64,000 nt of DNA from Actinoplanes octamycinicus. Its GTDB lineage: Bacteria > Actinomycetota > Actinomycetes > Mycobacteriales > Micromonosporaceae. Where the stretch lies: contig NZ_JACHNB010000001.1 in assembly GCF_014205225.1 (NCBI RefSeq), forward strand, positions 1 through 64,000, written 5' to 3'. Below, one piece after another: positions 8,708 to 16,559 of this stretch (positions are counted from its first letter, which is position 1; the number at the start of each line of letters is the position of its first letter). The position numbers and the translations under genes were made by a program. The notes beneath the pieces are model-generated. The model was not told the origin of the DNA. It saw nothing but the letters and a program-made list of their open reading frames with translations, and ran no database searches.

Positions 8708-9292
8708 TCATCCCTTCTCGACCTCGGCCACCGTCGCGATCGTGGCGAACCGGCCGGCCAGCGCGTACTCGGTGCGGGTCACCACGTCCTCGGCGGCCAG
8801 CGTACGCGGGTCGGCGAGCAGCTCGGCGACGCTCCGGTCCTCGGGGGCGTCCCGGTGCGGGATCGGGAAGGTGGCGGTGGCGTCGGTGACGAAGGTGACG
8901 TCGTAGCCGAGGTCGGAGGCGACCCGGGCGGTCGTCTCGACGCACTGCTCGGTGCGCAGGCCGCAGACGGTGACCCCGCGGACACCCGCCACGGTGAGAC
9001 GATGCTGCAGGTCGGTGCCGGTGAAGGCGTTGTGCACGGTCTTGGTCAGGACGGGCTCGCCGTCGGCCGGGGTCAGCTCCGCCATCAGCCGGACGAAGCC
9101 GTTGGCCGGGTCGAAGGTGCCGCCGCTGCCCGGCTCCGAGTGCAACACCCAGATCACGCTTCGCCCGGTGGTGCGGGCGTGGTCCACCAACCGCTGGACG
9201 TTCGGCACGACGTCCGGATTGTTGACGGTTTCCCACAGCGGCCGCGCCCGGAACGATTCCTGCACGTCGATGACGATCAGAGCTTCGGTCAT
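8708..9292 (-). CDS. Isochorismatase-like cysteine hydrolase
   Basis: 194 residues. The family catalytic triad is visible: D9 in LIVIDVQESF, K84 in LTKTVHNAF, and C117 in CGLRTEQCVET. Such enzymes hydrolyse amides or vinyl ethers (nicotinamidase, N-carbamoylsarcosine amidase, isochorismatase); the substrate here is unknown. ATG 9292 begins MTEALIVID, typical for the family. Seven bases separate it from the GlxA-type regulator, and enzyme-plus-GlxA pairing is common in actinobacteria. Confidence 0.9.
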   Translation of the reverse strand: MTEALIVIDVQESFRARPLWETVNNPDVVPNVQRLVDHARTTGRSVIWVLHSEPGSGGTFDPANGFVRLMAELTPADGEPVLTKTVHNAFTGTDLQHRLTVAGVRGVTVCGLRTEQCVETTARVASDLGYDVTFVTDATATFPIPHRDAPEDRSVAELLADPRTLAAEDVVTRTEYALAGRFATIATVAEVEKG

Positions 9293-9360
9293 GCCTCCAT
9301 CGAACGCGCCGCCGGGCCGCCGGAACAGGCACCATCCAGCCCGCTCCCGGAACGATCCGG

Positions 9361-9810
9361 TCAGCGCCGCCGGCGGGCCGCCGAACGGTCGCGGGCCCGC
9401 TCGATCAGCGGCAGGACGTCCGCCGGATCCGGGTTGATCATCGAGCCCCAGCCCTGGACCGCGTAGACCGGGTGCGGGAACCACTGCCCGGCGACGGTGA
9501 AGTCGATCGTCGACTGGTGTGCGGCGAACTGCTCCGGGCCATATCCGAAAAGGGTCCGGAATCGGGCTCTGCCGAGCTCGACATTGAGCCGGAAGACGCC
9601 GGGACGGTGGAGGCCGGAACGCTCGTCGAAGCCGGGGACATCCCGCACGACGATCGTGGCGAACGGGCGCATCCGCTCGTCGCCGACGAAGAAGAAACGG
9701 TCGCCCCAGGCGGCCTCGGGGGCGCCGGTGCCGGGACCGGCGATGACGGCGGTGACGTCCGGAAGGCCGGCGATGCGGTCGGTCAGCGCGTCGAGCGGGT
9801 CGATTCCCAT
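9361..9810 (-). CDS. DUF6194-family protein
   Basis: 149-residue soluble protein. The pattern WGDRFFFVGDERMRPFATIV, FRLNVELGRARFRTLFGYGP and the near-terminal DPVYAVQGW-like segment (PHPVYAVQGWGSMINP) match the DUF6194 family of actinobacteria, whose function is unknown. ATG 9810 (MGIDPLDAL) is preferred over upstream candidates, which encode composition unlike the rest. It is divergent from the TioE-like regulator; 62 bp separate the two starts. Confidence 0.8.
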   Translation of the reverse strand: MGIDPLDALTDRIAGLPDVTAVIAGPGTGAPEAAWGDRFFFVGDERMRPFATIVVRDVPGFDERSGLHRPGVFRLNVELGRARFRTLFGYGPEQFAAHQSTIDFTVAGQWFPHPVYAVQGWGSMINPDPADVLPLIERARDRSAARRRR

Positions 9811-9838
9811 GACCTTTACCGTATCGTTGAGTCGCCCT

Positions 9839-9851
9839 GTGAAGGTTTCAC
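9839..9851. promoter_or_regulatory. Small dyad in the divergent DUF6194/TioE promoter region
   Basis: GTGAA-GGT-TTCAC lies 22 bp before the TioE-like start, between two divergent genes, in the position expected for an autoregulatory operator. The assignment to this regulator is inference only. Confidence 0.3.
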
Positions 9852-9872
9852 CGCTGATCGCCCAGGACAGGT

Positions 9873-10604
9873 ATGCCGAAGTCTCAACGCACCAGTTTCC
9901 GCCCGGTGGACCTCGCCCGGCGGCACGGGTTGTCCGCCCAGGCGATCCGGAACTACGAGCGGGACGGGGTGATTCCGCCGGCCGAGCGGACATCGACCGG
10001 ATATCGCGCCTACGGCGAGGCGCACATGGCCGCGGTGGGCGCTTTTCTCGCGCTGGCTCTCGCGTACGGCCACGGGCCGGCCGCCGTGATCATGCGCGCC
10101 GTGCTCGCCGGCGACCTGGAAACCGCATTTGCCACCATCGACGCGGGGCATGCCCGGCTGATCCGGGACCGGGAAACGCTGACCGCCGTCGAGGCCGCCA
10201 CCGACGTCCTGAAGAAAGGTGACGCTCCCCGGGCGGCGCGTCCGCTTCCGGTCGGCGCGCTCGCCCACCGGCTCGGGGTCACGCCGGCCACGCTGCGCAA
10301 ATGGGAGCAGGCCGGGATCCTGGTGCCGGCCCGGGACCGGGTCAGCCACCAGCGGCTCTACTCGGCCGACGACGTCCGCGACGCTGACCTGGCCCATCTG
10401 CTCCGGCGCGGTGGTTACGGGCTGCCGCACATCGCCACCGTGCTCGATCAGGTGCGGACCGCGGGCAGCCCGGAAGCGCTGGCCGTCTCACTCACCGACT
10501 GGCGGGCGCGGCTCATCGGGCGGGGTCAGGCGATGCTGACCGCGGCGGCCCGGCTGTCCGATTTCGTCGCCCTCGATCCGTCATCCGGCCGGGGCCGGAC
10601 ATAG
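9873..10604 (+). CDS. TioE-like regulator with two MerR-type HTH domains
   Basis: 243 residues. A first MerR-like winged helix (about 9-70, GLSAQAIRNYERDGVIPP and TGYRAYGEAH) is followed by a linker and a second one (about 125-195, LPVGALAHRLGVTPATLRKW and HQRLYSADDVRDADLAHLL). This tandem arrangement is the TioE family named after the thiocoraline cluster; most such regulators are orphans. No metal-binding cysteines are seen. It is divergent from the DUF6194 gene and may regulate it. Confidence 0.85.
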   Translation: MPKSQRTSFRPVDLARRHGLSAQAIRNYERDGVIPPAERTSTGYRAYGEAHMAAVGAFLALALAYGHGPAAVIMRAVLAGDLETAFATIDAGHARLIRDRETLTAVEAATDVLKKGDAPRAARPLPVGALAHRLGVTPATLRKWEQAGILVPARDRVSHQRLYSADDVRDADLAHLLRRGGYGLPHIATVLDQVRTAGSPEALAVSLTDWRARLIGRGQAMLTAAARLSDFVALDPSSGRGRT

Positions 10605-10654
10605 TGCCGCCCCGCCCGCGGGGGTTCGGGCGAGGCGGCTGGCATCATCCGCGA

Positions 10655-11071
10655 TCAGTGCGGGTAATCCCGATAGCTGCCGGTGTAGTAATCGCCGACC
10701 TGCTGCCGGTACGAAGCCGATTCGAAGGTCTCCTTGTCGTACTCCGGAGAATCCTTGATCTGCTCCTTCGTCCGGTCCACATAGACCTTGCGGTCGTTGT
10801 GGTCGACGTTCTGCACCGTGCCCGCCGGCAGCAGCACCTTGCGGCCGAAAATCCACGGCCCGGTGTCCACCACCAGATAGGCGCCACCGACGTCGTAACT
10901 GGCCCGGTCGATGGAACCGATATGCCCATCGGTCGCCTCGACCTTGTAATCGACCAGGTCCACGCCGACCCGCCCGGCGTCGTCGACCACGTCGGAGTCC
11001 GCCGGCTGACTCGTGCCGGAAAGACTCGCCGGATCCCGCCAGGACCACGGAGTGAACGGCGTAGGTTGCAT
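10655..11071 (-). CDS. PRC-barrel domain protein
   Basis: 138 residues. A PRC-barrel of about 45-110 contains YKVEATDGHIGSIDRASYDV and KVLLPAGTV, followed by an acidic/tyrosine-rich tail (SYRQQVGDYYTGSYRDYPH). Families with this layout are stress-related or envelope-associated in actinobacteria, but the function is unknown. ATG 11071 (MQPTPFTPWSWRDP) fits published relatives in beginning with a short Pro/Trp segment. It stands alone between two noncoding stretches. Confidence 0.85.
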   Translation of the reverse strand: MQPTPFTPWSWRDPASLSGTSQPADSDVVDDAGRVGVDLVDYKVEATDGHIGSIDRASYDVGGAYLVVDTGPWIFGRKVLLPAGTVQNVDHNDRKVYVDRTKEQIKDSPEYDKETFESASYRQQVGDYYTGSYRDYPH

Positions 11072-11585
11072 CACGGCCTCCTCGACATAGACGAATGTGC
11101 CGCTGCTCTTTTGCCTACCCGCTGGCCGCGGCTCCAATCACGACTGGCACGAACAACGCCTCACCTGCGGCTGTCGCCCAGGCGATGCACACCTTCGGAC
11201 TCGGATCCGCGCTGATCACTGATCGTCGCTCCCGCCAGGGACCCTTCCGGGCCGGGCTGGCCGCTGGCGCGTCCAGAACGCCCGGCCCTCCAGGGCGACG
11301 CCCGCGGCTGGCCACGATCGCCGGAACCCCAACCCCTCCCCGCACGCCCGCTGCGCATTCCCGTCCAGCCGCGGGGCCGTCTCCTCCGGGGCCAGTGCTT
11401 CGACTCTGCCCTGCCGCGCGGCGGCCTTCCTCGCGGGCGCGCGAGGCCGGACCGGGTCGGCGCCCGGCCGCGACTCCCGGGATCGGCTGGGCCTCGACCC
11501 GGTCCGGTTTCCCGCGCCACTGGCACGAAAGTCCTTCCCTGGAAGACGTGGGGGCTGATCTCCGGAAGGGGCCGCGGACAGTGAA

Positions 11586-11632
11586 GAGGGCGGGGATCGT
11601 TCTGGACGCGCAGCGGCCAGATCCCCGCCCTC
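11586..11632 (-). other. Perfect 13-bp inverted repeat, possible transcript-end hairpin
   Basis: GAGGGCGGGGATC (11586-11598) and GATCCCCGCCCTC (11620-11632) flank a 21-nt loop. It is about 140 nt downstream of the KDG-kinase stop. There is no clear T-run, so if it stabilises or ends the message it is not a classical intrinsic terminator. Confidence 0.4.
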
Positions 11633-11764
11633 GGCCCGCGCGGGAGCATGCGATCCGCACCCCGCTGGGCCTGCGTATATGTGCCTTTGAATGGTGGCTT
11701 TCGCGGTTGATGCCGGTCTTCGGCCCGCGCGGGAGCATGCGATCCGGACCCGAGCGGGCCTGCG
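11633..11764. repeat. Pair of 43-bp direct repeats
   Basis: Copy 1 is 11633-11675 and copy 2 is 11722-11764. Both begin GGCCCGCGCGGGAGCATGCG and end GGGCCTGCG, with only a few differences and an offset of 89 bp. Each has short internal palindromes (CCCGCGCGGG and GCATGC). Confidence 0.75.
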
Positions 11765-11774
11765 CCGGTGAGGG

Positions 11775-12824
11775 TCAGCGGTTGATGTCGGAGCCGGACA
11801 GGGCGGCCAGGTCGGCTCGGGTGGGCGCGTTGTCGCAGTCGCCGGGGACGGTGACGGCGAAGGCGCCGGCGGTGATGGCGGTCTGCAAGCGTTGGGCCGC
11901 AGGGGCGCCGGCCAGGCGGTCGGCGAGGTAGCCGGCTACGAAAGCGTCGCCGGCGCCGACCGGGTCGACGGCGGTGATCGGGAGCGCCGGCAAGGTGTGC
12001 CGGGCGTCGTCGATCAGGGCGGCGCAGCCGCGGGCGCCGTCCTTGACGATGACCTCGGCGGGCCCCAGCTTGGCCAGGCCGTCGACCGGGTCGGTGGCGT
12101 CCAGGAAGATGGCGGCCTCGTCCGGGCCGGCGAAGACGATGTCCGCCAAGGCGACCAGGTCACGCAGGACCGGGGCGGCGTCGAAGCGGGACCAGAGTTT
12201 GCCGCGGTAGTTCACGTCCAGCGAGACCGGGACGCCCGCGGCTCGGGCGGCCTCCACCGCGGCGAAGACGGTGGCCCGGGCGGTGTCGCCGAGAGCCGGG
12301 GTGATGCCGGTGACGTGCAGGATCCCGGCCCGCTCCAGCTCGGACAGCGGCAGGTCGGCCGGGGTGAGCCGGGAACCGGCGCTGCCCGCGCGGTGGTAGT
12401 CGGCGTGGATGAACTGGGCGGACCGGCGGTAACGCAGCATGAGGCCGGTGGGGGCGGGGTCCGGTACGGCGATCGCCCGGACACCGGCGGCGCGCAACCG
12501 GCCCGCGATCAGCGCGCCGGTGGAGTCCGGCCCGAGCCGGCCCAGCCAGGTGGCGGAGCCGCCGAGGCGGGCCACGCCGACCGCGACGTTGCTCTCCGCG
12601 CCGCCGACCGCCAGGGTGAAACCGCGGGCGTGCTCCAGGGTTCCGATCCCCTCGGCGACGAAGATGCCCATCGCCTCACCGAACGTGAAGAGGCCGCCGT
12701 CAGCGCCTGAGCCTGGCCGCTCCCCCGGAGCGGGCTCGTCGCGCTCGCCCGGTGTGGTGGCGGCGGGGGCGAGCGGGCGCGCAGTGGACGGCACGGGCGG
12801 AAGGGGGGCGGAGGGGGTGGTCAT
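11775..12824 (-). CDS. kdgK: PfkB-family sugar kinase, probable 2-keto-3-deoxygluconate kinase
   Basis: 349 residues. After an unusual disordered Pro/Thr/Glu-rich lead of about 48 residues, the PfkB fold begins at LFTFGEAMGIFV and contains AVGGAESNVAVGVARLGG and the anion-hole/catalytic DPVGAGDAFVAGYL near the C-terminus. Overlap by ATGA with the KDPG aldolase gene makes KDG the likely substrate: ATP plus 2-keto-3-deoxygluconate gives KDPG, which the neighbour cleaves. The start at 12824 is fixed by that overlap; no internal ATG/GTG fits better. Confidence 0.87.
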   Translation of the reverse strand: MTTPSAPLPPVPSTARPLAPAATTPGERDEPAPGERPGSGADGGLFTFGEAMGIFVAEGIGTLEHARGFTLAVGGAESNVAVGVARLGGSATWLGRLGPDSTGALIAGRLRAAGVRAIAVPDPAPTGLMLRYRRSAQFIHADYHRAGSAGSRLTPADLPLSELERAGILHVTGITPALGDTARATVFAAVEAARAAGVPVSLDVNYRGKLWSRFDAAPVLRDLVALADIVFAGPDEAAIFLDATDPVDGLAKLGPAEVIVKDGARGCAALIDDARHTLPALPITAVDPVGAGDAFVAGYLADRLAGAPAAQRLQTAITAGAFAVTVPGDCDNAPTRADLAALSGSDINR

Positions 12825-13462
12825 GAGCGGGCGAAGGTGACGGCGTCGACGGCGTGTTTCGCTCGGGCGGCCAGGGCGGTGAGGCTGCCGCCGGTGGCGG
12901 CGTCGCCGATCAGTGGGCCGCCGAGGCCGACGGCGGCGGCGCCGGCGGTCAGCCAGTCGGAGATGTCGTCCAGGCCGATGCCGCCGGTGGGCAGGATGCG
13001 GACCTGGGGCAGCGGGCCGCGGAGATCCTTCAGGTACGTCGGCGTGAGACCGCCGGCCGGGAAGAGCTTGACCAGCGGGGCGCCGGCGCGGTGGGCGGCG
13101 AAGACCTCGGTCGGCGTGTAGGCGCCCGGATAGCACGGCACGGACTGGCCGCCCAGCGTGTCCAGCACCGGCGAGACCAGGAACGCGGCGCCGGCGTCGA
13201 CGGCGGCCTTGGCGTCGTCCGGGGTGAGGACGGTGCCGGCGCCGATGACCGTGCCGGCCGGGAGCTGGCGGCGCAGGCCGGAGATCGCGTCGAGGGCGCC
13301 CCGCGAGGTCAGGGTGACCTCGATCGCGGTGATGCCGGCGGACACCAGCACGTCGGCGACGGCGGCGAAGGCGCCGGCGGTCGGGGCGCGCAGGATCGCG
13401 ACGATGCCGCTCTCGACGATGGCGGAGGAGACAGGATCGAGCGGAGCACGGTGATCGGTCAC
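12821..13462 (-). CDS. eda: KDPG/KHG aldolase
   Basis: 213-residue class I aldolase. Key residues are visible: R25 in VAILRAP, E48 in AIEVTLTS and the Schiff-base lysine K132 in LVKLFPAGG, with LPTGGIGLDDISDWLTAGA closing the barrel. It cleaves 2-keto-3-deoxy-6-phosphogluconate to pyruvate and glyceraldehyde 3-phosphate. With the coupled kinase it forms the lower part of an Entner-Doudoroff-type or uronate/galactonate route; no dehydratase gene is in the window. Confidence 0.93.
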   Translation of the reverse strand: MTDHRAPLDPVSSAIVESGIVAILRAPTAGAFAAVADVLVSAGITAIEVTLTSRGALDAISGLRRQLPAGTVIGAGTVLTPDDAKAAVDAGAAFLVSPVLDTLGGQSVPCYPGAYTPTEVFAAHRAGAPLVKLFPAGGLTPTYLKDLRGPLPQVRILPTGGIGLDDISDWLTAGAAAVGLGGPLIGDAATGGSLTALAARAKHAVDAVTFARS

Positions 13463-13586
13463 CCTTCGATCCTGCCCGATGTGAGGGCGTTCCGGCCAGG
13501 GGGCAGTGCCGGTTTCTCATCCCACAGGAAAGCGCATTCCCACTGTTGAAGGCGTACGGTGGGATCGCGGGGACGGCGAGCCCCGC

Positions 13587-14156
13587 CTACTTGCGGTCGG
13601 TGTCGGACGGGGTGAGGGCGGCCCAGCGGGGCAGGCGGCGGCTCCGCGCGCTGCCGTTCAACGTGTGCGGGGGTGGCGTCTCGCGGATGCCCAGCTCCTC
13701 CCGGATGGCCGCCTCGAACTCCTGCATCACCAGCGGCACCTGGGCGAGCAGCTCGCGGAAGTGGGTCTCCGGGCGCACCCCGGTGACATTGGCCGGGTTC
13801 ATCTGGCTGTGCAGCCGCTCCAGCTGCAGGTGCACGGCGAGGGCCGCGCTGCGCACCGGCCCGGAGGCGAGCAACCGCACCGGCATCAGCGCCGGGCCGA
13901 TCTCGTCGACATAGGCCAGCACCCCCGGTGGCTTCTCCCCCGCCTCGAAGCTCGCCCGCAGCCGCACCGTGGCCCGCTCGAACGCGGCCAGCAGCTGCAC
14001 ATAGGCCGCGGTGCGCTCCTCATACCACCGGCGGGTGCGCCGCCGGCGGCTCAGCAGATCGTTGTCACGGGCGGCGACGATCCGCACCGCCGCGGCGCCG
14101 GCCAGGGCGAACACGGCAGCCACCAGGGGCAGTCCCCACCACGGGATCTGAGACAC
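13587..14156 (-). CDS. Membrane-anchored protein of unknown function
   Basis: 189 residues starting at GTG 14156 (VSQIPWWGLPLVAAVF). One N-terminal membrane helix (about 8-28) is followed by a basic segment (SRRRRTRRWYEER) and a long helical cytoplasmic domain (about 45-160) without cysteines or catalytic motifs. It resembles the many actinobacterial single-pass proteins with a coiled helical domain. No operon partner: the neighbours are 124 bp and 215 bp away. Confidence 0.7.
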   Translation of the reverse strand: MSQIPWWGLPLVAAVFALAGAAAVRIVAARDNDLLSRRRRTRRWYEERTAAYVQLLAAFERATVRLRASFEAGEKPPGVLAYVDEIGPALMPVRLLASGPVRSAALAVHLQLERLHSQMNPANVTGVRPETHFRELLAQVPLVMQEFEAAIREELGIRETPPPHTLNGSARSRRLPRWAALTPSDTDRK

Positions 14157-14371
14157 AGGACTACCGTATCGAGCCCGCGCCGGGCGGTCTGTCAACCACG
14201 CCCGCCGCATCGACGGCGCGCAGTGCGATCTCCGCCACCCGCTCGGTTCCGAGCAGCTCAGCCCCTGGCCCCGCTCAGCAGGCCGGCGTGCGCGGCACCG
14301 TGCCGTCAGCGATCACCGGGTGCTCGGCAGCAGTCTCTCGGTGAGGTTCCTGGGCGGGGCCGCGTGCCGGC

Positions 14372-15253
14372 TCAGCCGATCCACACCTCGATCCCGTCCA
14401 GGAACCGGGCCAGCCCGAACTCGAAGAGCACCCCGAGGTCGAACTCGAAGTCCGGGGTGTGCAGGAACAGCTCGGTGAAGTTCGGCATCGGCTGGAACTC
14501 CAGGAACCGCCGGAACGCGTCCTCCTGGGAGTCCATCCACTCGTCGTCGGTCAGGCCGGTGTCCCGCCGGGCGACGGCCTCCGGCTCCAGCGCGCTGGCC
14601 ACCCCGCGGATGAAGCTGAACAGCAGCACCTCGACCAGCATCCGGTCGGTCACGCCGAGCCGGGTCCGGGCCAGCGCCCCCATGATCAGCTCACCCAGCC
14701 GCATCGCGTTCGGCGTCATCTGCGGCCGGGTCAGCGACATGGTCACGCCCAGCCACGGATGCCGCTGGAAGATCTCCCACAGCCCGCGGGCGCAGCCCTC
14801 CAGGTCGGCCCGCCAGTCGCCGGAGTAGCGCGGCGGCACCCGCAGCTCGCCGAGCGCCACATCGATCATGGCCAGCTCCAGGTCCTCCCGGCTGGGCACG
14901 TGCCGGTAGAGCGACATGGTGGCGACGTCCAGCTCGGCGGCGATCCGGCGCATCGAGAGGTCGGCCATGCCGTGCCGGTCGGCGATCGTCATCGCGGCCG
15001 CGACGATCCGCTCCCGGCTCAGGTCGGTGTCCCGGCGCGGGGCCGGGCCGGCGACCACGGTGCCGACGCCGGGGCGGGCCACGGTCAGGCCGGCCTCGCG
15101 CAGCGCGGCGTGCGCCTTGGTCGCGGTGGCGATCGCCACGCCCCACTCGCGGGTGATCGCCCGGGCCGACGGCACCCGGTCCCCCGGCCGCAGCTCGCCC
15201 GCCTCGATCATCTCCCGGATCGCCGCCACGATCTTCGTGTACGCCGCGTCCAC
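14372..15253 (-). CDS. GntR-TetR fusion transcriptional regulator
   Basis: 293 residues starting at GTG 15253. Residues 1-70 form a GntR winged helix (IREMIEAGELRPGDRVPSAR and a recognition segment VAIATATKAHAALREAG). Residues 78-130 form a TetR HTH (RIVAAAMTIADRHGMADLSM and DVATMSLYRHVPSREDL), followed by a TetR_C ligand-binding domain. Two DNA-binding modules in one chain occur in drug-resistance regulators of actinobacteria. It is divergent from the FAD monooxygenase, and CTAGTAC palindromes lie in the shared promoter; repression of both genes is inferred. Confidence 0.9.
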   Translation of the reverse strand: MDAAYTKIVAAIREMIEAGELRPGDRVPSARAITREWGVAIATATKAHAALREAGLTVARPGVGTVVAGPAPRRDTDLSRERIVAAAMTIADRHGMADLSMRRIAAELDVATMSLYRHVPSREDLELAMIDVALGELRVPPRYSGDWRADLEGCARGLWEIFQRHPWLGVTMSLTRPQMTPNAMRLGELIMGALARTRLGVTDRMLVEVLLFSFIRGVASALEPEAVARRDTGLTDDEWMDSQEDAFRRFLEFQPMPNFTELFLHTPDFEFDLGVLFEFGLARFLDGIEVWIG

Positions 15254-15323
15254 CTAGTACACCCGCCCTCCCGTACTAGTGCGGTTCGCCTTCTCGCCGG
15301 GCGCGTCCTACCGTCCCTAGTAC
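15254..15323. promoter_or_regulatory. Palindromic operator region between the GntR-TetR gene and the monooxygenase
   Basis: CTAGTAC (15254-15260), 12-bp spacer, GTACTAG (15273-15279) is a perfect dyad that directly abuts the regulator's GTG start. A third CTAGTAC sits at 15317-15323, 33 bp before the monooxygenase ATG, in an AT-richer stretch (ATCGATATACA). Dyad plus extra half-site in a divergent promoter is the usual layout of an autorepressor that also controls its neighbour. Confidence 0.65.
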
Positions 15324-15356
15324 ATCGATATACAGGGTACGCAGAGGAGCGGGGAG

Positions 15357-16559
15357 ATGCGGGTTCTGATTTCCGGTAGCAGCATCGCGGGACCGGCCAG
15401 CGCGTTCTGGCTGCACCGGGCGGGCGCCGAGGTGACCGTGGTGGAGAAGTCCCGGGCGCCCCGCCCGGGCGGGCACGCGGTGGACATCCGCGGCGTGGCC
15501 CGGCAGGTGGTCGAGTGGATGGGGGTCCGCGAGGCGATCCGGGACCGCCAGGTGGACGAGCGCGGCTGGATGCTGGTGAACGCGAGGAACCGGCCGATGG
15601 GCCGGATGCCCGCCGACGCGTTCGGCGGCGAGGGCATCGTCGCGGAGATCGAGATCGCCCGGGGCGATCTCGCCGAGGTGCTGCGGGACGCGACCGCGGG
15701 CTTCACCGACTATCGGTACGGCGACCGGATCACCGCGCTCGACCAGGACCCGGCCGGCGTCGACGTGACCTTCGCCAGTGGCCTGCGGGAACGGTACGAC
15801 CTGGTGATCGGCGCCGACGGCGTGCACTCCGGAGTCCGCTCGCTGGCCTTCGGCCCGGAGTCGGACCACCTCAAGTACCTGGGCCTCTACTCGGCCTACT
15901 TCACCGTCACCGATCCCGGCGACCTGGACAACTGGTACCTGATGTACAACGAGCCGGGAGTGGTCGCCGGCCTGCGCCCGGAGCGCGGCGGCACCGCCAA
16001 GGCGCACCTCGGCTTCCGGGAGCCGCAGGCCCGCTACGAGCGGCTCTCCCCGGACGAGGAGCGCCGGGTGGTCGCCGAGCGGCTGGCCGGCGCCGGCTGG
16101 AAGGTCCCGGAGCTGCTGCGGCAGATGCCGGACGCGCCGGACTTCTTCTTCGACTCGATCAACCAGGTGCACGTGAAGCGGTGGTGGCGGGGCCGGGTCG
16201 CACTGGTCGGCGACGCCGGTTACTGCGGGTCGCCGCTGGCCGGGCTGGGCACCAGCATGAGCCTGGTCGGCGCCTACGTGCTGGCCGGTGAGCTGGCCAC
16301 CGGGACCGATCCGGAGCGGGCCTTCGCGGCGTACCAGGAGACCATGGCCGATTACGTGGCGGCCGGGCTGGAACTGCCGCCGGGCGGGGCGGCCGGGCTC
16401 GCCCCGCACTCCCGGTTGATGATCCGCGCCCGGGCCACGTCCATGTCGATGATGACCCGGTGGCCGATGCGGCAGCTGCTGGCCAAGCAGTTCGGCAAGG
16501 CCGAGGCGATCACGCTGCGCGACTACGGCCTGCTCACCCCGGCCGGTCAGTCCAGGTAG
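15357..16559 (+). CDS. FAD-dependent monooxygenase (aromatic hydroxylase / TetX type)
   Basis: 400-residue soluble flavoprotein. The N-terminal FAD motif is VLISGSSIAGPASAFWLHRAG, here with serines in the usual GxGxxG positions. The middle motif is DLVIGADGVHSGVRS (about 148), and the third motif is GRVALVGDAGYCGSPLAGLG. Substrates of this family are phenolic or antibiotic-like. It is divergent from the GntR-TetR regulator, which suggests induction by its substrate. The 3' end overlaps the amidase gene on the other strand by 13 bp. Confidence 0.9.
   Translation: MRVLISGSSIAGPASAFWLHRAGAEVTVVEKSRAPRPGGHAVDIRGVARQVVEWMGVREAIRDRQVDERGWMLVNARNRPMGRMPADAFGGEGIVAEIEIARGDLAEVLRDATAGFTDYRYGDRITALDQDPAGVDVTFASGLRERYDLVIGADGVHSGVRSLAFGPESDHLKYLGLYSAYFTVTDPGDLDNWYLMYNEPGVVAGLRPERGGTAKAHLGFREPQARYERLSPDEERRVVAERLAGAGWKVPELLRQMPDAPDFFFDSINQVHVKRWWRGRVALVGDAGYCGSPLAGLGTSMSLVGAYVLAGELATGTDPERAFAAYQETMADYVAAGLELPPGGAAGLAPHSRLMIRARATSMSMMTRWPMRQLLAKQFGKAEAITLRDYGLLTPAGQSR

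Larger units (their letters stand above)
11072..11774. other. 703-bp noncoding region between PRC-barrel and KDG-kinase genes
   Basis: I see no gene. The open frames on both strands are Arg/Pro/Gly-rich, overlap each other and have no ribosome binding site. The part nearest the kinase gene contains a hairpin and a pair of 43-bp direct repeats, listed separately. It serves as the downstream region of the kinase/aldolase operon and the upstream region of the PRC-barrel gene. Confidence 0.6.

Noticed and set aside
11115..11738. Minus-strand frame of about 207 codons in the 11 kb gap
   Set aside because: Arg/Gly/Pro/Ser-rich, conflicts with equally long frames on the other strand, and crosses the hairpin and direct repeats.
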